Assembly: GCA_910585465.1 (NCBI GenBank)
Contig: CAJUEW010000005.1
Coordinates: 85,428-149,427 of the forward strand
Direction of reading: 5' to 3'
From: an uncultured Lachnospiraceae bacterium
GTDB taxonomy: Bacteria; Bacillota; Clostridia; Lachnospirales; Lachnospiraceae
Length of the DNA: 64,000 nucleotides
The position numbers were made by a program, and so were the translations under genes. Shown piece by piece: positions 42,263 to 51,669 of this stretch (positions are counted from its first letter, which is position 1; every line of letters begins with the position of its first letter). The notes under the pieces are model-generated. The model saw only the letters and a list, made by a program, of their open reading frames with translations, did not search any database and was not told the DNA's origin.

Positions 42263-43093
42263 CTATGACCGCAGTCTCCCATATACTACCCGGTCAAGTC
42301 CCGCCAAATCCTTCACTACCGTAATACCGGTATAAAAACCCTCCATCTGCTCTCTGACCGCCTCCGACTGGTTATATCCAATCTCAAAGAACAGCATGCC
42401 GCCCGGTTTTAAGTACTCCGGGCTTTGTTCTATAATCTTTCTGTAATAATACAGGCCGTCCTTTCCGCCGTCCAGCGCCTGACGCGGCTCATGGACACGC
42501 ACCTCCTCCATCAGGGTATCCACTGTCCCGGAAGGAATATACGGTGGATTTGACAAAATACAGTCATACCTGCCTGTCACCTCCGAAAAAAGATCGCTTT
42601 TCAGGAATTCCGCCTGCACATTCAATCTGTCCCTGTTCTTTTCTGCCACTGTAAGCGCGCGCTCCGACAGATCCGCTCCCCATCCTGCAACTTTCGGCTT
42701 CAGCTTCAATATACTGAGCAGGATACAGCCGGAACCGGTACACATATCCAAAATATGCATACCCTCCTGAATATATTTCATGGACTCCTCCACCAGAATC
42801 TCTGTATCCTGTCTTGGAATCAGAACATGTTCATTGACCAGGAAAGAAATCCCCATAAATTCCTGGCTGCCCGTCAGATGCTGCAAAGGAATATGGCCGC
42901 TTCTCTTTTGTATCAGATCTTCATATTGCTGCTTCCGGTCGTCAGCCGCCTCCTCTTCCTGATGCAGAAGATAGTCATTTCTCGTATATCCGGTCACATG
43001 TTCCAGAAGATACCATGCATCCAGCTCCCAGTCCGGAATCTGTGCCTCCCGAAGCCTCTTCCTTCCTTCCGCCAGAACCTGCCGGATGGTCAT
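42263..43093 (-). CDS. prmC: Release factor glutamine methyltransferase
   Basis: 276-residue SAM-dependent enzyme that methylates the GGQ glutamine of release factors. An N-terminal helical domain (about 1-75) is followed by a Rossmann domain with LDMCTGSGCILLS (SAM site, about 115-127) and the substrate-binding LSNPPYIPSG (about 183-192). It overlaps the DUF1385 gene by 4 bp and precedes prfA, its substrate. Confidence 0.95.
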   Translation of the reverse strand: MTIRQVLAEGRKRLREAQIPDWELDAWYLLEHVTGYTRNDYLLHQEEEAADDRKQQYEDLIQKRSGHIPLQHLTGSQEFMGISFLVNEHVLIPRQDTEILVEESMKYIQEGMHILDMCTGSGCILLSILKLKPKVAGWGADLSERALTVAEKNRDRLNVQAEFLKSDLFSEVTGRYDCILSNPPYIPSGTVDTLMEEVRVHEPRQALDGGKDGLYYYRKIIEQSPEYLKPGGMLFFEIGYNQSEAVREQMEGFYTGITVVKDLAGLDRVVYGRLRS

Positions 43094-44052
43094 GACTCCT
43101 CTTCCCTGCCTTCATCCTCTTCATCCCTATACGGCCCGTACCCCTGAAATTCTCTCCAGTCAAAAACGGCTTCCACCGCCGCAATGGCCACCTCGACCAT
43201 ATCGTCATCCGGCTCCTTTGTGGTCAGTCTCTGCATCCCTTTCCCCGGAAGACTCAGTATTCTTACCAGTAAATTTTCATTCCTTCCGGCCAGACGAATA
43301 AATTCATAGGAAACCCCGGCGATAACCGGAACGAGCAGAATCCTGGACAATACCCGTATCATCGGAGATTCGGCGCGGATGAACATAAAAAACACAATGC
43401 TGATAACCATGACAATAAACAGAAAGCTGGTTCCGCATCTGGCATGATAACGGGAGCTGCTCTGTACATTCTTTATATTCAGTTCTCTTCCCCGCTCCAC
43501 ACAGTTAATACATTTATGCTCTGCCCCGTGATACATATATACCCGCCTGATATCCTTCATGGAGGAAATCAAAATCACATAAAGTACAAAAAGTCCCAGC
43601 CGGACAGCGCCTTCCACAACTGCCAGCAGTGTATTGCTCACAATGTAATCTCTGAAAAAGCCGGAAATAAAATACGGCAGCACCATAAAAATTCCCACAG
43701 CCATAACAATGGAAAACGCCACCGTACAGCCCATAACCACCTTTTCTGCTTTTTCTCCGAATATTTTCAGGAGAAATTTTTCAAAGCTCCCCGGCTCCTG
43801 CTCTTCCTCTTCATAAAAGCTAGCAGAAAATGTAAGCGTCTCCATACCAAGTATCAGAGAATCTATAAAATTTACCACCCCCCGGATCAGCGGCAGCTTT
43901 GCCCAGACTCTATGGCCTGCGATACTCTCGTGTACACTTGTATGTACCTCTATTTTCCCGTCCGGCTTTCTTACGGCCACCGAATACTGGTCTTTGTTTT
44001 TCATCATAATACCTTCCAGCACCGCCTGGCCGCCAATTCCTGATGGTTTCAA
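43090..44052 (-). CDS. DUF1385 membrane protein
   Basis: 320-residue protein. A TTG start at 44052 is chosen: AAGGGA lies about 9 bp upstream and the conserved N-terminus KPSGIGGQAVLEGIMMKN begins right there, while longer starts would run into rpmE. Three to four membrane segments (about 85-240) follow. YHGAEHKCINCVERG and SSRYHARCGTSFLF (about 185-225) carry conserved His and Cys residues suggesting a metal site. Function is unknown, though the gene is nearly always between rpmE and prmC in clostridia. Confidence 0.9.
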   Translation of the reverse strand: MKPSGIGGQAVLEGIMMKNKDQYSVAVRKPDGKIEVHTSVHESIAGHRVWAKLPLIRGVVNFIDSLILGMETLTFSASFYEEEEQEPGSFEKFLLKIFGEKAEKVVMGCTVAFSIVMAVGIFMVLPYFISGFFRDYIVSNTLLAVVEGAVRLGLFVLYVILISSMKDIRRVYMYHGAEHKCINCVERGRELNIKNVQSSSRYHARCGTSFLFIVMVISIVFFMFIRAESPMIRVLSRILLVPVIAGVSYEFIRLAGRNENLLVRILSLPGKGMQRLTTKEPDDDMVEVAIAAVEAVFDWREFQGYGPYRDEEDEGREEES

Positions 44053-44076
44053 TCCTTCACGTCCCTTCCGTATAAT

Positions 44077-44112
44077 GTAAAAATAGGTTGAGATTACTAA
44101 TAACCTCAACCT
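44077..44112 (-). terminator. Terminator after rpmE
   Basis: AGGTTGAG/CTCAACCT (44085-44092 and 44105-44112) forms an 8-bp stem with ATTTTTAC following on the minus strand. It lies between rpmE and the DUF1385 start, so downstream genes depend on read-through. Confidence 0.68.
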
Positions 44113-44131
44113 AACTTTTCTTTTCGCAAGC

Positions 44132-44335
44132 TTATTTGCTGATACCATATTTACGATTGAACTTATCAATACGTCCGCGGGCAGCTGCTACTTTCTGCTG
44201 TCCAGTGTAGAAAGAATGGCATTTAGAGCAAATTTCTACATGGATATCAGATTTAGTGGAACCTGTTACAAAAGTATTGCCGCAGTTGCAGGTTACAGTT
44301 GCCTGATAATAATTCGGATGGATTCCTTCTCTCAT
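44132..44335 (-). CDS. rpmE: 50S ribosomal protein L31, zinc-binding type
   Basis: 67-residue L31 of the large ribosomal subunit. The start at 44335 follows AGAGGTGAAT. Cys16, Cys18, Cys36 and Cys39 (CNCG and CSKC) form the zinc site, so this is the C+ form that can act as a zinc store. The C-terminus RGRIDKFNRKYGISK is typical. It has a strong promoter and terminator of its own. Confidence 0.97.
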   Translation of the reverse strand: MREGIHPNYYQATVTCNCGNTFVTGSTKSDIHVEICSKCHSFYTGQQKVAAARGRIDKFNRKYGISK

Positions 44336-44478
44336 GTTATTCACCTCTCTCATTAATTCGTGAACTTCTGACTCTCTGTCAATTCCCGGCCAATGCCGCT
44401 CCGCTATTTCCACAGCAAGATATCCCGGGCTATCCCCATAAGTCCCTGTGGTTATTATTTTTTCACGTTAGCTACATG

Positions 44479-44507
44479 ATTATAGCACAGGAAATTCTCC
44501 GATGCAA
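44479..44507 (-). promoter_or_regulatory. Promoter for rpmE
   Basis: TTGCAT (44502-44507) and a consensus TATAAT (44479-44484) are 17 bp apart on the minus strand. The leader to the rpmE start is about 137 nt, long enough for control by an RNA structure or zinc regulator, though none was recognised. Confidence 0.72.
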
Positions 44508-44552
44508 GTTTTTTTAGAAAAACTTAAGTTTTAAGTTTCTCAGGGAATGCCT

Positions 44553-45893
44553 TTAGAAAAACCGCGTCTGCTTTGCATTCTGTACAAACTCTTCATTGTT
44601 TTTTGTCCTGGCAAACAGATTCAGAATTGTCTCCACTGCATCATCCGCTTTCATGCTGTTCAAAGCCTTACGGATATTGTCCATAGCCTTCTGCTCCTCC
44701 GAATTCAGGAGCAGATCCTCTCTTCTCGTACCGGACTTGGGAATATCAATCGCCGGAAATACCCGTTTTTCAGCCACCTTTCGGTCAAGCACCAGTTCCA
44801 TATTCCCGGTACTCTTAAACTCCTCATATACCACATCATCCATCTTACTTCCCGTATCCACAAGCGCTGTCGCCAGAATAGTAAGGCTTCCGCCCTCCCG
44901 CATATTTCTTGCCGCTCCAAAAAAACGTTTCGGCATATGGAGCGCCGCCGGATCAAGGCCGCCGGACAGAGTACGTCCGCTGGGAGGGACTGTCAGATTG
45001 TAGGCACGGGCCAGACGGGTAATGCTGTCCAGAAGAATTGCCACATCCCTGCCGCCCTCCACCAGGCGCTTCGCACGTTCAATGACCATCTCTGATACTC
45101 TCTTATGACGCTCTGCCAGTTCGTCAAAGGTGGAGTAAACCACTTCCACATTCTTTCCCTCGATGGCTTCCTTCACGTCCGTAACTTCCTCCGGACGTTC
45201 ATCAATCAGCAGAATAATCAGATACATCTCCGGATTGTTTTTGGTAATGGACTTTGCCACATCCTTTAAAAGAGTGGTCTTTCCTGCCTTCGGAGGAGAC
45301 ACAATCATACCTCGCTGCCCCTTTCCAATCGGAGCAATCTCATCCACAATTCTCATGGCCAGGCTTCCTCCCGGACGCTCCAGCCGGATCCGCTCATTTG
45401 GAAAAACCGGAGTCAGATCTTCAAAATTCGGTCTTTTTGTATTAGCCTCCGGGTGCTGCCCGTTAATACTTTTCACATATAATAAAGCGCTGAACTTTTC
45501 CTTTTCCGTCTTAATCTTCGTATTCCCCGTCACAATATCTCCGGTTTTCAGATTAAACCGCCGAATCTGAGACGGCGATACATACACGTCATTCTCCCCG
45601 GGCAGATAGTTGGCACTCCGGATAAACCCAAAGCCATCCGCCATAACCTCAATAATCCCATGGGCGGTTTGTCCGCTGTCCAGCTGTTCCATATCTGATA
45701 CCGTCTTTCCGCTCTCATTCGCCTGTGTCCTGACCGCCTCTGTTGCCGCTGCTTTCTCATCTGCCGCAAGCATTGTTTCAATCACAGCTTCCTTTCTCAT
45801 GGTGGAAGTCCCTTTAAGCCCTCTGCTCTTTGCGATATCCCTTAAAACTGCCAGAGAAAGGGACTCGTATTTTTCCCTCATATTATTATCCAT
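44553..45893 (-). CDS. rho: Transcription termination factor Rho
   Basis: 446-residue hexameric RNA helicase. The N-terminal Rho_N helix bundle (about 1-45) and linker are followed by the cold-shock RNA-binding domain (ADGFGFIRSANYLPGENDVYVS in pieces, about 86-108) and the ATPase domain with Walker A PPKAGKTTLLK (about 203-213), LLIDERPEEV and the Q/R-loop region. Length is normal, without large insertions. The leader contains a small hairpin (45945-45962), a possible autoregulatory element. Confidence 0.96.
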   Translation of the reverse strand: MDNNMREKYESLSLAVLRDIAKSRGLKGTSTMRKEAVIETMLAADEKAAATEAVRTQANESGKTVSDMEQLDSGQTAHGIIEVMADGFGFIRSANYLPGENDVYVSPSQIRRFNLKTGDIVTGNTKIKTEKEKFSALLYVKSINGQHPEANTKRPNFEDLTPVFPNERIRLERPGGSLAMRIVDEIAPIGKGQRGMIVSPPKAGKTTLLKDVAKSITKNNPEMYLIILLIDERPEEVTDVKEAIEGKNVEVVYSTFDELAERHKRVSEMVIERAKRLVEGGRDVAILLDSITRLARAYNLTVPPSGRTLSGGLDPAALHMPKRFFGAARNMREGGSLTILATALVDTGSKMDDVVYEEFKSTGNMELVLDRKVAEKRVFPAIDIPKSGTRREDLLLNSEEQKAMDNIRKALNSMKADDAVETILNLFARTKNNEEFVQNAKQTRFF

Positions 45894-46030
45894 ATATTCC
45901 TCCTGTCATGGTACTCATACATTCCTGATTTTATTGGGGAATATTCCGCCAGAACAGGCGGATTATTATCTGAACCATTTTTAGTATACTATCTTTGTCC
46001 CTAAAAGGAAAGGGAAACTTTTTTCAAAAC

Positions 46031-46059
46031 TTGATTTTTGTTTTCTCCTATGCTAGATT
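46031..46059 (+). promoter_or_regulatory. Promoter for the radical SAM gene, close to the start codon
   Basis: TTGATT (46031-46036) and TAGATT (46054-46059) are 17 bp apart. Only 7 bp separate the -10 from the ATG at 46067, so the transcript probably begins at or next to the start codon. Confidence 0.6.
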
Positions 46060-46066
46060 TTATTAT

Positions 46067-46996
46067 ATGAAACAATGGAATGACAAGCCATACCACTCTC
46101 TTGACTATGAATTAAAGAAACGATTCGGCGAAAAGGTATACCGTCTCACTCTGAACGGCGGCATGAGCTGTCCCAACCGGGACGGACATATCGGATATGG
46201 AGGCTGCATCTTCTGCAGCAGCGGCGGTTCCGGAGAATTTGCCGCTAATCCGTCTCTCTCTATTCAGCAGCAGATAAAAGCCGGCATACAAATGCTTTCG
46301 GGCAAACGGCCTGTTCACAAATACATCGCCTATTTTCAGGCCTTTACCAATACCTACGGACCAGTTGAATATCTTCGTTCTATTTTTACAGAGGCCATTT
46401 CCTGCCCTGAGGTTGTACTCTTATCCATTGCCACAAGGCCGGACTGCCTGCAGCCGGAAATCATTGCGCTGCTGACAGAATTAAACCAGATAAAACCTGT
46501 ATGGGTGGAACTGGGGCTGCAGACTATGCATGAAAATACCGCTGCCTTTATCCGGCGGGGATATCCGCTTCCTGTATTCGAGGATGCGGTAAAAAGGCTC
46601 CGTCTTGCAGGCATTGAAGTAATCACCCATGTGATTCTCGGGCTTCCCGGAGAAACCCGGGAGCATATGCTCAATACGATCCGCTATTTAAATACACAGG
46701 ATATTCAAGGTATAAAGCTTCAGCTTCTGCATATTTTAAAAGGAACTGATCTGGCTGTCCTGTACGAACAGAATCCTTTTCCGGTCTTTTCTATGGAAGA
46801 ATATGTACAAATGATTCTTTCCTGTGTGGAGATTCTAAGACCGGATATCGTCATTCACCGCTTAACCGGGGATGGTCCGAGAGAACTGCTGACTGCCCCC
46901 CTGTGGAGCAGCGCCAAGCGGGAGGTTCTCAACAGAATTCACCGGTCCTTCCGTCTGCAGGATACCTGGCAGGGTAAATTATTTCAGGAAAAATAA
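46067..46996 (+). CDS. TIGR01212 family radical SAM protein (YhcC-like)
   Basis: 309-residue iron-sulfur enzyme. The start at 46067 is the first residue of the conserved MKQWNDKPYHSLDYELKK region, though no ribosome-binding site is seen. The cluster-binding motif is C-PNRDGHIGYGG-C-IF-C (Cys about 31, 43 and 46). WVELGLQTMHENTAAFIRRG (in pieces) and HVILGLPGETREHM (about 188-201) are typical. E. coli YhcC is poorly characterised; homologues are often linked to tRNA or protein modification. It is followed 12 bp later by a DUF4364 gene. Confidence 0.92.
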   Translation: MKQWNDKPYHSLDYELKKRFGEKVYRLTLNGGMSCPNRDGHIGYGGCIFCSSGGSGEFAANPSLSIQQQIKAGIQMLSGKRPVHKYIAYFQAFTNTYGPVEYLRSIFTEAISCPEVVLLSIATRPDCLQPEIIALLTELNQIKPVWVELGLQTMHENTAAFIRRGYPLPVFEDAVKRLRLAGIEVITHVILGLPGETREHMLNTIRYLNTQDIQGIKLQLLHILKGTDLAVLYEQNPFPVFSMEEYVQMILSCVEILRPDIVIHRLTGDGPRELLTAPLWSSAKREVLNRIHRSFRLQDTWQGKLFQEK

Positions 46997-47008
46997 AGGA
47001 GGCGCCTT

Positions 47009-47521
47009 ATGGCAGATACACTGACACTGTATAAACTGATCGTTTTGAAAATGCTGGACCAGATAGATTCCCCTTTGTCCAATTCTCAGATCTCCGAATT
47101 TATTCTTGAAAAAGAATATACGAACTATTTCACTTTGCAGCAGGTACTCTCAGAGATGACAGAGACCGGGCTGGTGACTCTCTCCAGCAGCCACAACTGT
47201 TCCTTATACCGTATCACAGAGTCGGGACGGAACACTCTTGATTTTTTCGGGAGCAAAGTCTCCGATGCCATATGCAGCGATATCAAATCCTATCTGGAAG
47301 AAAACAAGGTAGAAATCCGGAATACTCTTGCCACTACCTCCGATTATTTTCCGGGCAATAACAGCGACTTTCTGGTCCGCTGCCAGGTAAAAGAACAGGA
47401 TTCCACCTTGATTGAGCTTACACTCTCTGTCCCGTCCGAAAAACAGGCAGTTTCCGTGTGCAATCACTGGAAGGAAAAAAGCCAGGAAATATATGCCCAT
47501 GTTATGAAGAGCCTGTTATAG
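47009..47521 (+). CDS. DUF4364 family protein
   Basis: 170-residue soluble protein with an N-terminal winged-helix region (about 5-75; YKLIVLKMLDQIDSPLSNSQISEFILEK in pieces, YRITESGRNTLDFF) and a C-terminal alpha/beta part. The pattern resembles a small DNA-binding regulator, but no target is known. GGAGG lies 9 bp before the ATG. It is probably coexpressed with the radical SAM gene. Confidence 0.88.
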   Translation: MADTLTLYKLIVLKMLDQIDSPLSNSQISEFILEKEYTNYFTLQQVLSEMTETGLVTLSSSHNCSLYRITESGRNTLDFFGSKVSDAICSDIKSYLEENKVEIRNTLATTSDYFPGNNSDFLVRCQVKEQDSTLIELTLSVPSEKQAVSVCNHWKEKSQEIYAHVMKSLL

Positions 47522-47525
47522 GCTC

Positions 47526-48689
47526 TTATGTTTTATTATCGGAGCGGTATTCATCAATAAACTCCTTAAGCTCCCGGACATTTCGGATAATATGCTCAAA
47601 GGCTCCCGCCTCATAAAACTGAATCAGAATCAGGCCCGCAGGAACGGCAATGATCATGCCCAGAAGCCCTGACACACGATATCCGATAAACAACAGGAAA
47701 AGTGCCGTTAACGTATCAATTCCCACACTGTCGCCTACCATTTTAGGCTGAATCAGTTGTCTGGTTACCTGAGTGACGGCATACAGAACCATAAGTCCTG
47801 CTGCCCTTGGCATGGCATCGCTCAGGGCACAGAATATTGCCCAGGGAATCAGCGCTGTACCGGTCCCCAGCATGGGCAGAAAATCCATTAATGCAATCAG
47901 AGCGGCCAGAAGAATAGCATAGTCAATTCTCATGACAAGAAAACCAACCGCCAGAATCACTCCAACCACTCCCATAATCTTAAACTGTGCCCGGAAATAC
48001 CCTCCTACCGCATACTTCAGCTTCCCCCACACCATATGAAGCTGAGTCTTGGCGCTTTCCGGAAGAATCAGGTTTCCGATTCTGTGAATTCTTTCCCGCT
48101 GGGCAATAAAAAAATAAGCGAACAGCAGCACGAAGAAAAAGGAAATCAGAAGAGAAGGGATATTTCTGGCCGCATTGCCGGCCACCTCAATGGTTCCCCC
48201 TCCCAGACCGCTGATGATCTGACCCAGATAAGCAGTAAAATGCTCTGTAAAATCCGCAATTTTTTCCCGGGTATCCAAAGGCATTCTGGACGCAATTCCC
48301 TGCATATTTTCCGCAATCCTGTCCAGTCCCTCCACAAGCGCCTGATAATATACAGGAAGCCGCCCCATAAGCATCCCCAGTTCCTTATAGAGCCACAGGA
48401 CTGCATAGTAGCAGCCAACTACAATCAGAAAAATTGCTCCAAAAATAATCCCAAAGGAACTATGCTTGCGCACAATATGAAGGTGATTTTCCAGAAACCG
48501 CACAAGCGGATTTGCCATCTGAGCAATCAGCCACCCCACAATAACCGGAAGAAAAAAACGCACCAGGGCAGGCCCTGCAAATAGAAGGAACAAGACCTCC
48601 CCCACAAAAATTCCTATATTCAGTAAATTTTTACGGACTCTCCTCCTGCATGAGTCCTTCTCCGTGTTTCTGAAAAAATCCCCGCTCAT
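47526..48689 (-). CDS. AI-2E family transporter (PF01594)
   Basis: 387-residue polytopic membrane protein with about eight hydrophobic segments. The start at 48689 overlaps the ysxC stop by 4 bp (ATGA). LPVIVGWLIAQMANPLVRFLE (in pieces, about 45-65), LMDFLPMLGTGTALIPWAI (in pieces) and IGYRVSGLLGMIIAVPAGLI (in pieces) match the TqsA/YtvI family. Members move various small molecules or ions, and sporulation proteins YtvI belong here. The substrate is unknown. Confidence 0.9.
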   Translation of the reverse strand: MSGDFFRNTEKDSCRRRVRKNLLNIGIFVGEVLFLLFAGPALVRFFLPVIVGWLIAQMANPLVRFLENHLHIVRKHSSFGIIFGAIFLIVVGCYYAVLWLYKELGMLMGRLPVYYQALVEGLDRIAENMQGIASRMPLDTREKIADFTEHFTAYLGQIISGLGGGTIEVAGNAARNIPSLLISFFFVLLFAYFFIAQRERIHRIGNLILPESAKTQLHMVWGKLKYAVGGYFRAQFKIMGVVGVILAVGFLVMRIDYAILLAALIALMDFLPMLGTGTALIPWAIFCALSDAMPRAAGLMVLYAVTQVTRQLIQPKMVGDSVGIDTLTALFLLFIGYRVSGLLGMIIAVPAGLILIQFYEAGAFEHIIRNVRELKEFIDEYRSDNKT

Positions 48690-49282
48690 ACAGACGGTGC
48701 CTCCGCAAAAGCATCTATGATTTCCCATATCTCGTCACGTCCCTGTTTTGTCTCTGCAGAGAACGGAATAATCCTTGTGCCGGGAACCAGCTGAAGTCCT
48801 TCTCTCAGCAGCTTCAACTGCTTTTGCACCTGGCTTCTTTTGATCTTATCCAGCTTTGTCGCAATAATAATCGGTTCATATCCCTGATAAACAACCCAGT
48901 TATACATATCTCTGTCGTTGACAGACGGCTCATGACGAATATCGATCAGAAGAAACACTGCCTTTAGTTGTCCGGAATTATGCAGATAACGTTCAATCAT
49001 CCGGCCCCATTTTGCCTTTGTCTCCTCACTCACCTTCGCATAGCCATAACCCGGAAGGTCTACCAGATAAACCTCATTGTTGACATTATAAAAATTGATA
49101 GTCTGGGTTTTACCTGGCTGGGAGGATATTCTGGCCATGGATTTCCTGTTCAGAAGCCCGTTGATCAGAGAAGATTTCCCTACATTGGATTTTCCGGCAA
49201 ACGCCACCTCGGGCCTTGTATTCTCCGGCAGCCTGCTTGTAATCCCGCAGACCGTTTCCAGTTCTACCTGTTTAATAATCAT
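48686..49282 (-). CDS. ysxC: Ribosome biogenesis GTPase YsxC/EngB
   Basis: 198-residue GTPase needed for 50S subunit assembly. G motifs: GKSNVGKSSLINGLL (G1, about 30-44), DLPGYG (G3), TKLDK (G4, about 142-146). Switch region MARISSQPGKTQTINFYNV (about 49-67) is typical. It lies 10 bp after lon and overlaps the AI-2E gene, an order seen in many Firmicutes (lon-ysxC). Confidence 0.95.
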   Translation of the reverse strand: MIIKQVELETVCGITSRLPENTRPEVAFAGKSNVGKSSLINGLLNRKSMARISSQPGKTQTINFYNVNNEVYLVDLPGYGYAKVSEETKAKWGRMIERYLHNSGQLKAVFLLIDIRHEPSVNDRDMYNWVVYQGYEPIIIATKLDKIKRSQVQKQLKLLREGLQLVPGTRIIPFSAETKQGRDEIWEIIDAFAEAPSV

Positions 49283-49291
49283 ATTCGCTCC

Positions 49292-51604
49292 TTATGCAAA
49301 AGCATGTGAAATTACCTCATTCATAGTTTCCGCATAAACCATTTCCATTCCCCCTGTAATCTCTTCCGACAGTTCTTCCACATCCCTTTTATTCTTCTTC
49401 GGTACAATTACCATGTTGATCCCGGCGCTTTTCGCAGCTAAAAGCTTCTCCTTAAGGCCTCCGATAGGCAGAACTCTTCCGCGAAGCGTAATTTCTCCTG
49501 TCATTGCCACATCCGCACGGACCGGCCTTTCCAGGACGGCAGAAAGCATGGCTGTCGCCATAGTGATACCTGCAGACGGCCCGTCCTTTGGCACTGCTCC
49601 TTCCGGAATATGGATATGAATATCATGCTCCTGAAAATATTCCTTCTCCAGTCCATAATCTTTGCTAATGGAACGGATATAGCTGATTCCTGCCTTTGCA
49701 GACTCCTGCATCACATCGCCAAGCTGCCCGGTCAGTTCAAAATTCCCCTTCCCCGGCATCAGATTCACTTCAATTTCCAGGGTATCTCCACCTACGCTGG
49801 TCCATGCAAGACCGCGGACAATCCCTATCTCATCCTTGTCATTGCGCTTCTTGGAATCATAGATAGGTTTTCCCAGATATTTTTCCAGGTTTTTCTCTGA
49901 CACACGTACCTGCCGGCGATCCTTTTCCAGAATCTCCCGATCTGCCTTCCGGCAGATGGCAGCAATCTTCCTCTCCAGATTCCGTACCCCGGCTTCTCTT
50001 GTATACTGGTGAATCAGCTTTTCCAGCGCTTTTTCTTGGATCTGAAGCTGTTTTTTCTTAAGGCCATGACGCTTCATCTGCTTGGAAAGCAGATGCTCCT
50101 TTGCGATATGCAGCTTCTCATTTTCCGTATAGCTGCTGACCTCTATAATTTCCATACGGTCTAAAAGCGGCCTGGGAATGGTCTGAACATCGTTGGCAGT
50201 ACACAGAAACATGACCTCAGACAGATCCACCGGAAGCTCCACATAGTGGTCACGGAATCTCCCGTTCTGCTCACTGTCCAAAACCTCCAGCAGCGCGGAA
50301 AAGGTATCCCCCCTGTGATCGCTGCTGACCTTGTCAATCTCATCCAGCACCACCAGCGGATTTTTTACACCTGCCTGGCGAAGCCCGTCCACGATCCTTC
50401 CCGGCATGGCTCCAATATAAGTCCGGCGGTGTCCGCGTATCTCCGCCTCATCGTGTACTCCGCCAAGACAGATACGGATGTACTTTTTGTTCAGAGCATG
50501 AGCAATAGAACGGGCCACTGAGGTTTTACCTGTTCCCGGAGGTCCCACCAGACAGAGAATGGGACTTTCCCCTTTGTCCAGCATCTTACGGACAGCAAGA
50601 AACTCCAGCACTCTCTCCTTCACTTTCTCCATCCCATAGTGCTCCGCCTCCAGAATCTTCCTGGCCGCCTTCAGATTCATGCAATCCTCACGGCGTTTAT
50701 CCCACGGAAGCTCCAGAAGAGTTTCAATGTATCCGCGGATAACCGAAGCCTCCGAAGTATTCATTCCGGAATTTTGAAACCTCTGAATCTCTTTTTCAAT
50801 TTTATCCTTAACCTCCTGGGGCGCCTCCAGAGCTTCCGCCTTTCTGCGGAACTGCTCTGCCTCTGCACCAGGACCATCCTCCCCCAGTTCCTCCTTGATT
50901 ACCTTCATCTGCTCTCTCAGAAAATAATCCTTCTGCTGCTTATCCACACGGCTTTTCACCTTTTCCCGGATTTCTTTTCGGAACTGTTCAATCTCAATTT
51001 CATTATTCAGCATGATACAAAGCGCTTCATAATTTTCCGGAAAGCCGGGAGTCTCCAAAAGCCTCTGCTGCTGCTTCCAGTTAAACGGCGTATGTACCAT
51101 TACCTGCACGATCAGCCGCTCCAGAGGAGTACTTTCCAACACCTGGCGGAGCAGGTCCTTTCCTATTTTCTGGCTGCTCTCACAATATTTCCGAAATATC
51201 TCCTGAAGATTCCGAAGCATTGCTTCCTTCCCGCTCGGAGGAATAGATATAGGTTCCTCAGGCTGATCAATACGGATATCTGCTTCCAGATATTCTTCCC
51301 CCTCCAGGCAGACCAGCTCTGCACGGGCTGTTCCTTCCACCAGCACACGCAGAATACCATGAGGCATCTTTACAATCTGCTTAATATCCGCAACTGTTCC
51401 CATAACATACAGATCGTCCTGTCCCGGATTTTCTATTTCCGGATCCCGCTGAGTTACAATAAAAAGCTTCTGTTCCTGTGTCAGTGCCTTTTCCACAGCC
51501 TTTACGGACCGGGGGCGGCTCACATCAAAATGTGTAATCATCTCCGGAAGAATCGTCATCCCTCTCAGGGTAACCGCTGGCAGCCTCATTTCGGTTTCTT
51601 GCAT
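49292..51604 (-). CDS. lon: ATP-dependent protease Lon
   Basis: 770-residue AAA+ serine protease. An N-terminal substrate domain (about 5-200), coiled coil, ATPase domain with Walker A GPPGTGKTS (about 353-361) and Walker B PLVVLDEIDK, and protease domain with catalytic Ser in PKDGPSAGITMATA (about 674-687) and a Lys in the LKEKLLAAKSAG block are all present. GGGGGAAG precedes the ATG. It is separated from clpX by a terminator. Confidence 0.96.
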   Translation of the reverse strand: MQETEMRLPAVTLRGMTILPEMITHFDVSRPRSVKAVEKALTQEQKLFIVTQRDPEIENPGQDDLYVMGTVADIKQIVKMPHGILRVLVEGTARAELVCLEGEEYLEADIRIDQPEEPISIPPSGKEAMLRNLQEIFRKYCESSQKIGKDLLRQVLESTPLERLIVQVMVHTPFNWKQQQRLLETPGFPENYEALCIMLNNEIEIEQFRKEIREKVKSRVDKQQKDYFLREQMKVIKEELGEDGPGAEAEQFRRKAEALEAPQEVKDKIEKEIQRFQNSGMNTSEASVIRGYIETLLELPWDKRREDCMNLKAARKILEAEHYGMEKVKERVLEFLAVRKMLDKGESPILCLVGPPGTGKTSVARSIAHALNKKYIRICLGGVHDEAEIRGHRRTYIGAMPGRIVDGLRQAGVKNPLVVLDEIDKVSSDHRGDTFSALLEVLDSEQNGRFRDHYVELPVDLSEVMFLCTANDVQTIPRPLLDRMEIIEVSSYTENEKLHIAKEHLLSKQMKRHGLKKKQLQIQEKALEKLIHQYTREAGVRNLERKIAAICRKADREILEKDRRQVRVSEKNLEKYLGKPIYDSKKRNDKDEIGIVRGLAWTSVGGDTLEIEVNLMPGKGNFELTGQLGDVMQESAKAGISYIRSISKDYGLEKEYFQEHDIHIHIPEGAVPKDGPSAGITMATAMLSAVLERPVRADVAMTGEITLRGRVLPIGGLKEKLLAAKSAGINMVIVPKKNKRDVEELSEEITGGMEMVYAETMNEVISHAFA

Positions 51605-51635
51605 GTTTCTTCCCCCTGTTCAAATTTTCTATTTG

Positions 51636-51662
51636 TAAAAAGGGGCCTTACATATGGCCCCT
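51636..51662 (-). terminator. Intrinsic terminator after clpX
   Basis: AGGGGCC/GGCCCCT (51641-51647 and 51656-51662) forms a 7-bp GC stem followed by TTTTTAC on the minus strand, 8 bp past the clpX stop and 32 bp before lon. Confidence 0.82.
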
Positions 51663-51669
51663 CTCTCCG

